A stretch of DNA of 64,000 nt from assembly GCA_964595355.1 (NCBI GenBank), contig CAZQQD010000002.1:10120-74119 (forward strand). The letters are read 5' to 3'. This stretch comes from JAKAGZ01 sp964595355. GTDB lineage: Bacteria; Bacteroidota; Ignavibacteria; Ignavibacteriales; Ignavibacteriaceae. Of this stretch, positions 25,156 through 34,202 are shown in pieces. The notes below the pieces were generated by a model. That model had not been told where the DNA came from, searched no databases, and was given only the letters and a program-made list of their open reading frames with translations. Each line of letters opens with the position of its first letter. Position 1 is the first letter of the stretch. The translations under genes were made by a program, and so were the position numbers.

Positions 25156-28100
25156 ATGGGTATAGAATTTCTTAAGAGATTTAAGGACGATAGAAAGTAT
25201 TTTGCTATCGTCCTTTTTATTTTATTCGTTATTTTTATCTCAGGAATCGTAACCCCTGTTTTAGTTGAAAAAACAAAAAATAATTGGGATGACCAACTTG
25301 CGAATAAAATATTAAATATTGAATCTTCAGTAAATTCTATTTTCAGCGCAAAAGAATCCAAATTACTTTCCATTAAAGATGACCTGGCAAATAAAATCAG
25401 AATTGCCTTAAATGAGCCAAAGACTACTTACGGTTCATTAATTAAATTAATAAACAGCTCACAATATGCTGACTGCTCGATTGAGGTACTGGCACCAAAC
25501 GGTAGAATGATAGGATGGAACGATGTTATTGCCGTTAAGTCTGAAGATATTTTACCTTTATCCTATCCTGCAGGTGAAGCGCATTTTTATAATTCTGATC
25601 TTATTACCTATTTGACTGTCACAGATACATTATTAATTGAAAATGATCAGTTTTATTTTGTTGTTAGTATACCAATAGAAAAAAAATACAAGCTGCATAA
25701 TGATTATTATAAAAATGTAAATTTTACTAAGGAATTATCAAACAAATTTTCTACTCAATTCTCGATAGCTTATAATCCTTTCTCTCTATTATCACGCGAT
25801 GGCAGAAGATTTTCATTTGAACTATATAATAATAAATACAATAAAATCGGTACGGTTACTTTTTTAAAGCCTTCTTTTGAAACGGCTCTGAATTTACTAA
25901 AGGCTCAGGTATCACAATTACAAACTTTGTTGGTTGTATTATGTATCCTCTTTTTAGGCTTTGGTTTTAAAAGAGAATTTAAATTATTAAAATATAGGGT
26001 ACTCAAATTTTTGGTTTTTGTAATTTACTGCGGTTTATTCAGAGAAGCGCTGTATTTTTTAAATATTCCATCCAGGATGCTAAATAGCCCTATAACTGAT
26101 CCCGCCTATTTTTCTTCTACGTTTGGTGGTGGAATAGTAAGATCTCCTGCCGAATTTTTTATAACGGTTGTATTTTTATTAATTATTGGAATAAAAGCAT
26201 TCCTTTATACAAGAGATTACTTCACATCATCGCTTGAAAATGGCAAGTTTAAATATTTGAAGGTTTTGCTCATCCTGCCGTTAATGTTTCTGTTTTTTAT
26301 TACCTTCAGATCGTTAAACGCTTCAATAAAAAGTATAATTTTTGATTCCACTTTAAGATACTTCAAAGAGCCGGACCTTTTTCCAAGTTTACCTGCTCTT
26401 GTTATGAACCTTGATACGTTAATGTTCAGCCTTTCAGTAGTTTTCATGTTGATTGTCTTTCTAATGTTGATTGTATCTGTGCTTAGAATAAAAGAATCAA
26501 AATACTGGAAGTATTATTTCCTGGTACTTTTTGTTGTTTTTGAAGTTTTAGGAATTGCCTTCCTTCGGATACAAAATACCCCTCTCATAACTCCGGTTTT
26601 GAGTATTGTGATTATCGCTCTGCTTTTCATTGTTGTTTATAACGTATGCTTTAAAAATTTCAAAACACCTTCTTACAATTATGTTTTTATTGCACTTATT
26701 GCATCGGTAATATCAATTACATTGCTTAACTATTTTAATCTTGATCTTGAAAGAGAATCCTTAAAAACTACAGCTCTTGAAGTAAACAGATCTAATGATA
26801 ACTTACTGCGGTTTTTCCTGAATGAGACGTTGTCAAACGTTGAAAAAAATGAAGATTTGAAAAAGTCATTTTCCTTACTAAGCAGTAATTTTTATTCCGA
26901 AGCGTTTATTCTTTGGAGCAGCAGTCCGCTTCAGAAGGAGTCGCTTAACTCTTCAGTAACTATACTTGATAAGGATTTCAAAGAAGTTGGCTATTTTTCC
27001 GTCGGAGTTGAAGATAAATTAAAGTATTTAGATAGTCTTAAAACAGAGTCGGCTGACACACCTCAAATTGTACAAATTAAATCTGATAATGGCCAAACAT
27101 TGTTTTTTGGACTCGTTCCCATAAAAGAAAGGGGGATAATTATAGGATATGTCTCTGCAGCAATAAATGAAAACATCCTAAATATACGCGATAACAATTT
27201 CCCTGAATTTCTACAGTCTAATAAAAATATTATAAACTCTGTAATTGATCCTCAACAATTAAAGATTTATGAATTCACCGACAATAAACTCACAAAAATA
27301 TATGGAAACATTTATCCTTCTCTTAATCAGGTCAAACCGATTATAAATGCAGAATTTACTCCAGATAATGAAGCATGGCTAAATCTTACACTTAATGACG
27401 AAAATTATTTAACTTATGCTTTCAAAACACAGGTAAACGGACAAAGCAAAATAACTTCTGTTTCTGTTCTAGAAAAGAATCTTTCCTGGAACCTTTTTAA
27501 CTTTTTCAAAATATTTATCATTCATAGCATTTTTATTATTCTTCTTTTTATACTGATATTTATCGCGCAGTTTAATAATTTCAAATATAGTTTCAGGACA
27601 CAACTCTTAATTGCATTTCTAATAATTTCCATAATTCCTGTAATTATTCTGGCAATATATAACAGACAGATTGTCAAAGAAAAGACACAGGAGGCAATAT
27701 TAAAGGAGTTAAATGTCAGATCGGAGTTTGTTGAAAACCACATACGCACCCAGATAAAAAATGATATTGAAAAGCCATTAGATGAAGTCTTCCAGCGTAC
27801 CGGAGATGAATTGGGGATATCTTTTTCTATCTATGAAGGGACTACTCCGATTTTTAATTCAAAAGATCAATTTTATAAAGCCGGATTATTCAGTGATAAA
27901 CTTGATCCTGAAGCTTATTACCAGATGGATTACTTAAATTATCGCGAGTTTTTGGATAAGGAACATTTAGATAATTATAATTATAGTATTTTTTATAAAA
28001 GAGCAAAAATCGGGGGAAGAAACCTAGTGATCAGCGTTAATGATGCATTTAATAAAATTCAGTTAACATATTCCGTCGTAGACGTTGATGTATTCCTTTT

Positions 28101-29022
28101 TGGGATTTATTCTTTTGCTGCAATACTAATTATTATTTTAAGCACGTTCATGGCAAACAGAATTTCTTTACCAATCAGAAGACTGACAAAAGCTACTGAA
28201 TCAGTTGCACATGGGGATTTCAGTGTAGAACTTAGTAACAAGGAAAGAGGAGAAATTAAAGATTTGTTAGATGGATTTAATTCAATGACGAAGGAATTGC
28301 AAAAGAACCAGATTGAGCTTGCAGAACTTGAGAGAGAAAATGCTTGGAAAGAGATGGCAAAACAGGTTGCACACGAGATTAAGAATCCTTTAACACCGAT
28401 GAAATTAGCCGTTCAACAATTAGTTATTTCGTATAAAGAGAAAAATAAAAATTTTGATAAGATGTTCAAAAAATTGTCTTCTACACTTTTGAGCCAGATT
28501 GAAAATCTTAGTATGATAGCAACGGAATTCTCCCGTTTTGCCAGAATGCCTAATTATAAAATGGAAGCAATAGATTTAATTCCTGTTATCAAAGATACAA
28601 TTAATCTTTTCATTGATGAAAAAGTTGAAATAAATGTAAAAACGAATCTGGTATATGCACATGTTGAATCGGATAAAGTGCAATTACGGAGGATGATCAT
28701 TAATTTTATAAGGAACTCAATACAGGCAAAATCCTCAAAAATCGATATTTTTATTGAAGAGGAAGAAGAGAACATTAAAGTATATATATCAGATAACGGG
28801 TCAGGAATTCCGGAAAGATATCAGGACAAAATATTTGAATCAAAATTCTCAACAAAACCCAAAGGGATGGGGCTTGGATTAAAGTTGGCTAAAAGATTTG
28901 TTGAAAACTCTAAAGGTTGGATAAAGTTGGTTCAGTCGTCAGGGCAAGGCACAACTTTTATGGTTGCTATTCCTGCTTTGTCATTTAAGAATCGGAAAGC
29001 AACTAATGAACATTCTGACTGA
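25156..29022 (+). CDS. large NtrY-like sensor histidine kinase
   Basis: This 1288-residue membrane kinase has roughly twelve hydrophobic segments: one at about residues 14-36, a block at about 250-520, then about 785-835 and 975-1000. They separate several large extracytoplasmic regions. A HAMP domain (ANRISLPIRRLTKATESVAHGDF) is followed by the phosphoacceptor box VAHEIKNPLTPMKLAVQQL near residue 1073. The N box is NFIRNSIQAK, with G boxes ISDNGSGIPE and GMGLGLKLAKRF. The HAMP-HisKA part resembles NtrY. No response regulator is adjacent. Its end overlaps the helicase gene by 17 bases. Confidence 0.9.
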   Translation: MGIEFLKRFKDDRKYFAIVLFILFVIFISGIVTPVLVEKTKNNWDDQLANKILNIESSVNSIFSAKESKLLSIKDDLANKIRIALNEPKTTYGSLIKLINSSQYADCSIEVLAPNGRMIGWNDVIAVKSEDILPLSYPAGEAHFYNSDLITYLTVTDTLLIENDQFYFVVSIPIEKKYKLHNDYYKNVNFTKELSNKFSTQFSIAYNPFSLLSRDGRRFSFELYNNKYNKIGTVTFLKPSFETALNLLKAQVSQLQTLLVVLCILFLGFGFKREFKLLKYRVLKFLVFVIYCGLFREALYFLNIPSRMLNSPITDPAYFSSTFGGGIVRSPAEFFITVVFLLIIGIKAFLYTRDYFTSSLENGKFKYLKVLLILPLMFLFFITFRSLNASIKSIIFDSTLRYFKEPDLFPSLPALVMNLDTLMFSLSVVFMLIVFLMLIVSVLRIKESKYWKYYFLVLFVVFEVLGIAFLRIQNTPLITPVLSIVIIALLFIVVYNVCFKNFKTPSYNYVFIALIASVISITLLNYFNLDLERESLKTTALEVNRSNDNLLRFFLNETLSNVEKNEDLKKSFSLLSSNFYSEAFILWSSSPLQKESLNSSVTILDKDFKEVGYFSVGVEDKLKYLDSLKTESADTPQIVQIKSDNGQTLFFGLVPIKERGIIIGYVSAAINENILNIRDNNFPEFLQSNKNIINSVIDPQQLKIYEFTDNKLTKIYGNIYPSLNQVKPIINAEFTPDNEAWLNLTLNDENYLTYAFKTQVNGQSKITSVSVLEKNLSWNLFNFFKIFIIHSIFIILLFILIFIAQFNNFKYSFRTQLLIAFLIISIIPVIILAIYNRQIVKEKTQEAILKELNVRSEFVENHIRTQIKNDIEKPLDEVFQRTGDELGISFSIYEGTTPIFNSKDQFYKAGLFSDKLDPEAYYQMDYLNYREFLDKEHLDNYNYSIFYKRAKIGGRNLVISVNDAFNKIQLTYSVVDVDVFLFGIYSFAAILIIILSTFMANRISLPIRRLTKATESVAHGDFSVELSNKERGEIKDLLDGFNSMTKELQKNQIELAELERENAWKEMAKQVAHEIKNPLTPMKLAVQQLVISYKEKNKNFDKMFKKLSSTLLSQIENLSMIATEFSRFARMPNYKMEAIDLIPVIKDTINLFIDEKVEINVKTNLVYAHVESDKVQLRRMIINFIRNSIQAKSSKIDIFIEEEEENIKVYISDNGSGIPERYQDKIFESKFSTKPKGMGLGLKLAKRFVENSKGWIKLVQSSGQGTTFMVAIPALSFKNRKATNEHSD

Positions 29023-32000
29023 ACACCAGAAAGCCGCACTTAAGTTTGATCGTCATATTTCTTTAACTGCAAACGCAGGATCAGGAAAAACATTCGTCCT
29101 TTCAAAAAGATATCTGGAAATTGCTCTCTCTCAGAATTATCCCAATTTAAGAAGTATTGCAGCAATAAGTTTTACCGATAAAGCTGCCAGTGAGTTATAT
29201 AAAAAAATAGCGAATGAAATTGAGGGAAGACTTAAGTCAGAAAAAAATCCTGAAATTGTTAAAAAGCTAAATACCATCAGAAGGCAACTAGTTTCTGCAA
29301 ATATTTCAACTATTCATTCCTTCTGCATCGATATACTTCGTGAATTTCCTGTTGAAGCAGGACTGGATGCTAACTTTACACCCATTGATGAACAACTTTC
29401 GAATGAATTAATAGAATTGTCTGTTGATGAATTAATCAAAAGCTCTTTTAAAGAAAAAGATGAAGGAGAAAAGCTTAAATATCTTGTGAGAATTTTGGGC
29501 TCAAAGTCAATTCTTACAAAAGAACTAATTTCTTTTATCAAAAAAAGAAAAAACGTATTGGTGATTGCTGAAAAGTTGTACAATAAAAGTGTGGATGAAA
29601 TAGCCCAAAATTTTGAAAATGAATTTCACCTCACTTTGAGAGAATTATTTTCAGATAAAGTGCCTTTTATCAGTGAAGCAATAAAGAAAATAAATTCTGA
29701 AGTTTTAAATAAGGAACCGGATAATGACATTGCAATAGAAACAGCGGTTTTACTTACCGAGTTTTCAAAGAAGAGAGATTTGCTTGAAAAAATAATCATA
29801 TTGAATAAAATACGTGATCAAATCATAACTGGAAATAACACGGTAAAAAAGAGGGGGTATCTTAATAGTGAACAGTATGAATCCCTTTTAACGAGAGTAA
29901 ACATAATAGAAAATTTTTATTCTGAATTAAATAATATTGAAATCCCGGAAAATCACAAAGAAATTGAAACTGAACTTGCAAAATTTGGGAAAATATTGAT
30001 AGACTTCTTTAATAAAGCAGTTGATATCTATAGTAATAAAAAGAAAGAAAACGCTTACCTGGATTATGAAGATATTCTTTTGTTCGTTCAGAAAATACTG
30101 AACAACTCTCTTGTGCAAAAATCCCTTTCAAAAAAATATCATTATATAATGATAGATGAATATCAGGATACAAATGAAATACAATATAATATCTTCCTTC
30201 CCATTCTCGATCATTTGAAAAAAGGTAACCTGTTTGTAGTAGGCGATGAAAAACAAAGTATTTATATGTTTCGTGATGCAGAACTTGAGGTATTTAATCG
30301 AACAAAAGAAGATATTGAAAGAACTGAAGGGGAAAATAAGATACTAACTCTTCCTGAAAGTTTCAGGATGTCTTATCCAATTTCATTATTTACAAATAAA
30401 CTTTTTACAAGGTTATTTGAAAACCCTGATCATTTATTTAATGAAGTAGAATATAATGAGTTAATTGCTGCCGCTGAAGTTGATTCTGAGGATGCTATAG
30501 AAATATTGTTAGCCTCCAAACAGGAATCCCAGGATTCGGATGATGAAGAAGCGGAAGAAGATGGAAATGCAGAGGATGAACTTATAGCTCGTCGAATACA
30601 AAAACTAGTCTGTGATAGAAAAATAGATTATAACGATGTTGCAATATTGTGTCGGCGACGAAAAGAGTTCAAAGAACTTGAAAATACTTTTGTAAAACAT
30701 AAAATCCCTTTTATTGTAGTTGGAGGGAAGGGTTTTTACCAGCGTCAATCTATATATGATGTTTACAATTATTTTTCGTTTTTACTTGATGCTGACAATG
30801 ATACTGCTTTAGTTGGAACTCTGCGTTCGTCCTTTTTTAATATTTCAGATTCAGTTATTTATGAAATCTCACTTGCAAATGGTAGAACCTATTGGGAGAA
30901 ATTTCAGAATTTTAGTTCAAATAATAAAAATTTTGGTGAGTCTGTACGTATCCTTTCCGAAAACCTTCGGGTATCAACTAGTTATGAACTTACATCTTTA
31001 CTAAGAAAAATATTGGATGAATCCCCGTTTCTTGCAGTAATTGCTTCACGTTCTAACAGTGTTCAGGAGCTTGCAAATATAAGGAAACTAACTGAAATTA
31101 CAACTAATTTTAATTCATCTGGTTTCAAAACACTTTATGATTATGTTAGCTATTTGAAAGAATCCATTAATCAAATGGAAGATGAATCGCAGGCTGTCGT
31201 TATGACAGAAAGTAATTCTGTGAAAATAATGACGTATCATCAGGCAAAGGGATTGGAATTCAAAGCTGTTTTTCTTCATATGGCTGATAAAGGGTTAAGT
31301 AAGGAAAGTATTAAAGCTAAAAGTATAAATGTAAATAAGAAATTTGGGCTACTGACCAAGGTTCCGCTCAATAACGATATTTCTTCAAACTACTTGAAAG
31401 CACCGATTGTGGGAATAGCTGGTCTTATTGAAGAAAAGAAAAGTCTGGCAGAATTTAAAAGATTGTTTTATGTAGGAGTAACACGTGCAATAAATTATTT
31501 ATTTATTTGTGGAACTGAGAAAAAAAATAATAAATATGATAACAACTCAATTCTCGGAATGATAAGCAACGGACTGGGATTAAGTTATGATTTAACTGAG
31601 TTTAATATCAGCTCAAAGTTAAAGTTTACAGAGTTAAAAGAGAATAAATTTGTTAATGGTGAAAGAAAAGTCAATACAAACATTAAGATTATAAGAGAGC
31701 TTGAAAAAACAGATTTTAAAGAAACTGAAGAATCAATACTACCAGCGCAAATAAGATTAAATGCAAATCCTATAAAGGATCAACCGGAAGGAGAATTTAT
31801 TTCTGCCACGAAAGTTGCAGTTTATAAACAATGTCCTTTGAAGTATCAGTTAACTTATGAATATGGGTTTACTAAATTGTTTGATAGATATAAAAGCTGG
31901 TTTAATGAAAAAACTAAACTAGACAGCTTATCTAATGAATATGAATTTAATATTGAGGAAGCAGTAAACGATAATATCTTTTATGAAGCCGGTGAAAAAG

Positions 32001-32653
32001 GGGACAATAATTTTGCTGAAGTAAAGGGAAGGATTATTCATAAAATCTTGCAGAACGAAATAAATGAGAAATCACTGGAGGAGTTTATAGCAGATCGTTT
32101 GAAACATGAACTTGATATTTTTGATTATTCTGAGAAGCTTAGTTTAGCATTAAAGGAAAGTATATTATACGATGTAAAAAATTTTTATAGTTCTTCTTTT
32201 TATAGCAATTTAAAATCATTTACAAATTATAAAAATGAATTTGAGGTTTACATAAAAGAAAATGATTATTTTCTTTACGGAATTATAGATAAGTTAATTA
32301 TTGAAAAAAGTAAAATCACTATTATAGATTATAAAACAGATGATATTTCAGAGGAAGAAATAAATGAAAGAGTCGGAAACTACTTACCTCAATTAGAATT
32401 TTATGCATATATTATCACCCAATTTATCAAGAAAAAAAAGGAAATTGAGCTTAAATTAGCATTCATTAAATACCCCGATAAAATATTCAGCAAATCAGTT
32501 AAACCTGAAGATTTTGAAAGAATTAATAAGGAAATAATGGAAATGGTAAATACTTTTAGAGGAGGAAAATTTTCAAAAAATCTGGACCATTGCAACAAGT
32601 GCCTATATGCTTTGAGGCAGGAAAAGTGTATAATTAATAATCAAACAAGCTGA
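29006..32653 (+). CDS. AddA/RecB-like UvrD-family helicase-nuclease with probable Fe-S cluster
   Basis: This superfamily 1 helicase fused to a PD-(D/E)XK nuclease is about 1215 residues from ATG 29006. Walker A is TANAGSGKTFVLSKR near residue 20, Walker B is IDEYQDTNEIQY near 381, followed by GDEKQSIYMFRDA. Motif V/VI regions include TYHQAKGLEFKAVF and FYVGVTRA. The C-terminal nuclease has GRIIHKIL and TIIDYKTDD (about residue 1110). A Cys in YKQCPLKY before the nuclease and a cluster CNKCLYALRQEKC after it fit the four-cysteine Fe-S staple of AddB/Cas4-type nucleases. Its likely role is double-strand break processing. No AddB partner is in the window. Confidence 0.85.
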   Translation: MNILTEHQKAALKFDRHISLTANAGSGKTFVLSKRYLEIALSQNYPNLRSIAAISFTDKAASELYKKIANEIEGRLKSEKNPEIVKKLNTIRRQLVSANISTIHSFCIDILREFPVEAGLDANFTPIDEQLSNELIELSVDELIKSSFKEKDEGEKLKYLVRILGSKSILTKELISFIKKRKNVLVIAEKLYNKSVDEIAQNFENEFHLTLRELFSDKVPFISEAIKKINSEVLNKEPDNDIAIETAVLLTEFSKKRDLLEKIIILNKIRDQIITGNNTVKKRGYLNSEQYESLLTRVNIIENFYSELNNIEIPENHKEIETELAKFGKILIDFFNKAVDIYSNKKKENAYLDYEDILLFVQKILNNSLVQKSLSKKYHYIMIDEYQDTNEIQYNIFLPILDHLKKGNLFVVGDEKQSIYMFRDAELEVFNRTKEDIERTEGENKILTLPESFRMSYPISLFTNKLFTRLFENPDHLFNEVEYNELIAAAEVDSEDAIEILLASKQESQDSDDEEAEEDGNAEDELIARRIQKLVCDRKIDYNDVAILCRRRKEFKELENTFVKHKIPFIVVGGKGFYQRQSIYDVYNYFSFLLDADNDTALVGTLRSSFFNISDSVIYEISLANGRTYWEKFQNFSSNNKNFGESVRILSENLRVSTSYELTSLLRKILDESPFLAVIASRSNSVQELANIRKLTEITTNFNSSGFKTLYDYVSYLKESINQMEDESQAVVMTESNSVKIMTYHQAKGLEFKAVFLHMADKGLSKESIKAKSINVNKKFGLLTKVPLNNDISSNYLKAPIVGIAGLIEEKKSLAEFKRLFYVGVTRAINYLFICGTEKKNNKYDNNSILGMISNGLGLSYDLTEFNISSKLKFTELKENKFVNGERKVNTNIKIIRELEKTDFKETEESILPAQIRLNANPIKDQPEGEFISATKVAVYKQCPLKYQLTYEYGFTKLFDRYKSWFNEKTKLDSLSNEYEFNIEEAVNDNIFYEAGEKGDNNFAEVKGRIIHKILQNEINEKSLEEFIADRLKHELDIFDYSEKLSLALKESILYDVKNFYSSSFYSNLKSFTNYKNEFEVYIKENDYFLYGIIDKLIIEKSKITIIDYKTDDISEEEINERVGNYLPQLEFYAYIITQFIKKKKEIELKLAFIKYPDKIFSKSVKPEDFERINKEIMEMVNTFRGGKFSKNLDHCNKCLYALRQEKCIINNQTS

Positions 32654-32680
32654 AATTCTAAAATTACTGTCAGGGAAGGG

Positions 32681-33148
32681 ATGAAAAGAATTATTAAGCA
32701 GTTTAGGAATATTGAGAAAATAGAAAAAGAACTAATAAACAATTACGCTGGTGTAATTGCATTTCAATTAACCGATGAAAAGTTTGAACAATTGTCAATA
32801 CCGTTTTTATATAAAGATAAAAACATTTATCTCTTTTTTGCACACGACGATGAACTTTACAATGATATTCATTTCGATTCATATGTTTCTTTTACTATTC
32901 TTAGAAATATTACAATCAGGAAAACAAAAAATGCCGACTTTACCCCCTCTTATCATTTTTGTGCAACTAAAATTTCTGGTCTGATAAGAAAGGTCGAAGA
33001 CCATAAAACTATTGAAGAATTGAAAAAGAGTTATGCTGAAAAATATTCGTGGAAAACTGATAAGAATAAACTGGACTTTAAAGTAATAGAAAAAATAGCA
33101 ATTATAGATACTGAAGAAATTAATGCAATAGAAGAGATTGGTGGTTAG
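32681..33148 (+). CDS. pyridoxamine 5'-phosphate oxidase-like split-barrel flavoprotein
   Basis: This 155-residue protein has the layout of small FMN-binding split-barrel proteins: N-terminal helix, NNYAGVIAFQLTDE strand, PFLYKDKNIYLFFAHDDELYNDI and a VSFTI strand, then a helix region. It is more like general-stress or heme-utilisation relatives than true PdxH. Its substrate is unknown. The amidase gene overlaps its end by 11 bases. Confidence 0.65.
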   Translation: MKRIIKQFRNIEKIEKELINNYAGVIAFQLTDEKFEQLSIPFLYKDKNIYLFFAHDDELYNDIHFDSYVSFTILRNITIRKTKNADFTPSYHFCATKISGLIRKVEDHKTIEELKKSYAEKYSWKTDKNKLDFKVIEKIAIIDTEEINAIEEIGG

Positions 33149-34190
33149 TACAAAAATTATTATCGGTGTATTGTTACTTGCTGTTATCTTTTATGGATGC
33201 TCAGCAGGTAAAGCTAGTTACTATGAGCTCCCTGCCGAATTTCGCCAGCCTGAAAAGAGATTAGAATTTGCTGAAAAATACTATCCTTATATTACCGGTA
33301 AGAAAATTTTTATTGATCCGGGTCATGGCGGAACAGAAAGAGGAAACAAGGGGTTCGAATCTTTTGAAGCTGAAGCAAATCTAAATTTAAAAGTATCGTT
33401 ATATCTCAGAGATTATCTTAAAAGGGCAGGTGCTGTTGTTTTTATGTCGAGGACAAAAGATACAACTGTTGACCTGAAACAAAGATCGATAATGGCGGAC
33501 AGCTCCGGTGCAGATATCTTTATCAGTGTTCATCATAATGCACCGGCTTCTGCGAATAATATCTGGACAGATTATACTGCTACATATTATCATGCAAGGA
33601 AAAACAATTATGAATACGAACCCTGCAGCCACGACCTTGCAAAATATGTCCAGAGAGATCTTGCATATGCAGTCAGGAACTCTGGTGGCCTTGGCTCTTT
33701 TAATGGCACATATTCGGATTATACAGTTTATCCTGGAGATGGTTTTTCTGTTTTAAGGGAAACAAAAATTCCGGCAATACTTGTAGAATGTGCCTTCAGC
33801 ACGAATCACTTTGAAGCAGGAAGATTGAATGAAGACGAGTTTAACAGAATTGAGGCTTGGGGAATTTTCAAAGGTCTTTGTAGATATTTTAAAGCTGATA
33901 TTCCCCGCATAACATTTTTAAACGAACCCAATATTGTTACCGATGATAGTACAAGTTTTACTTTTCTTTTGAGTGATTCTACAGGAATTGATCCCGGTTC
34001 TATCAAAGTTCAATTTGATTCTACCGATGTAAATAATTTATTTTACGATGAGGATTTATATTTGCTAACAGTAAATATTACAAACGCAACAACCGGTATA
34101 CATTCATTGAAGATTGTAGTAGCTAATAAGAACGGAAATCATTCGTTTCCTTTTCGCAAAGAAATAATATTTTTGCCAAATATCAGATAG
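33138..34190 (+). CDS. lipoprotein N-acetylmuramoyl-L-alanine amidase
   Basis: This 350-residue protein has a lipoprotein-type signal with IFYGC at about residues 17-21. An Amidase_3 domain follows: the zinc ligand histidine is in IDPGHGGTERG (about 58-68), the ligand glutamate in the FEAEANLNLK region, SVHHNAP supplies the third ligand, and the catalytic glutamate is in LVECAFSTN. The last 90 or so residues form an Ig-like beta domain. It would cut stem peptides from glycan strands. The start is TTG 33138 or GTG 33141, both inside the preceding gene. Confidence 0.85.
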   Translation: MVVSTKIIIGVLLLAVIFYGCSAGKASYYELPAEFRQPEKRLEFAEKYYPYITGKKIFIDPGHGGTERGNKGFESFEAEANLNLKVSLYLRDYLKRAGAVVFMSRTKDTTVDLKQRSIMADSSGADIFISVHHNAPASANNIWTDYTATYYHARKNNYEYEPCSHDLAKYVQRDLAYAVRNSGGLGSFNGTYSDYTVYPGDGFSVLRETKIPAILVECAFSTNHFEAGRLNEDEFNRIEAWGIFKGLCRYFKADIPRITFLNEPNIVTDDSTSFTFLLSDSTGIDPGSIKVQFDSTDVNNLFYDEDLYLLTVNITNATTGIHSLKIVVANKNGNHSFPFRKEIIFLPNIR

Positions 34191-34202
34191 GAAAACTATT
34201 TA

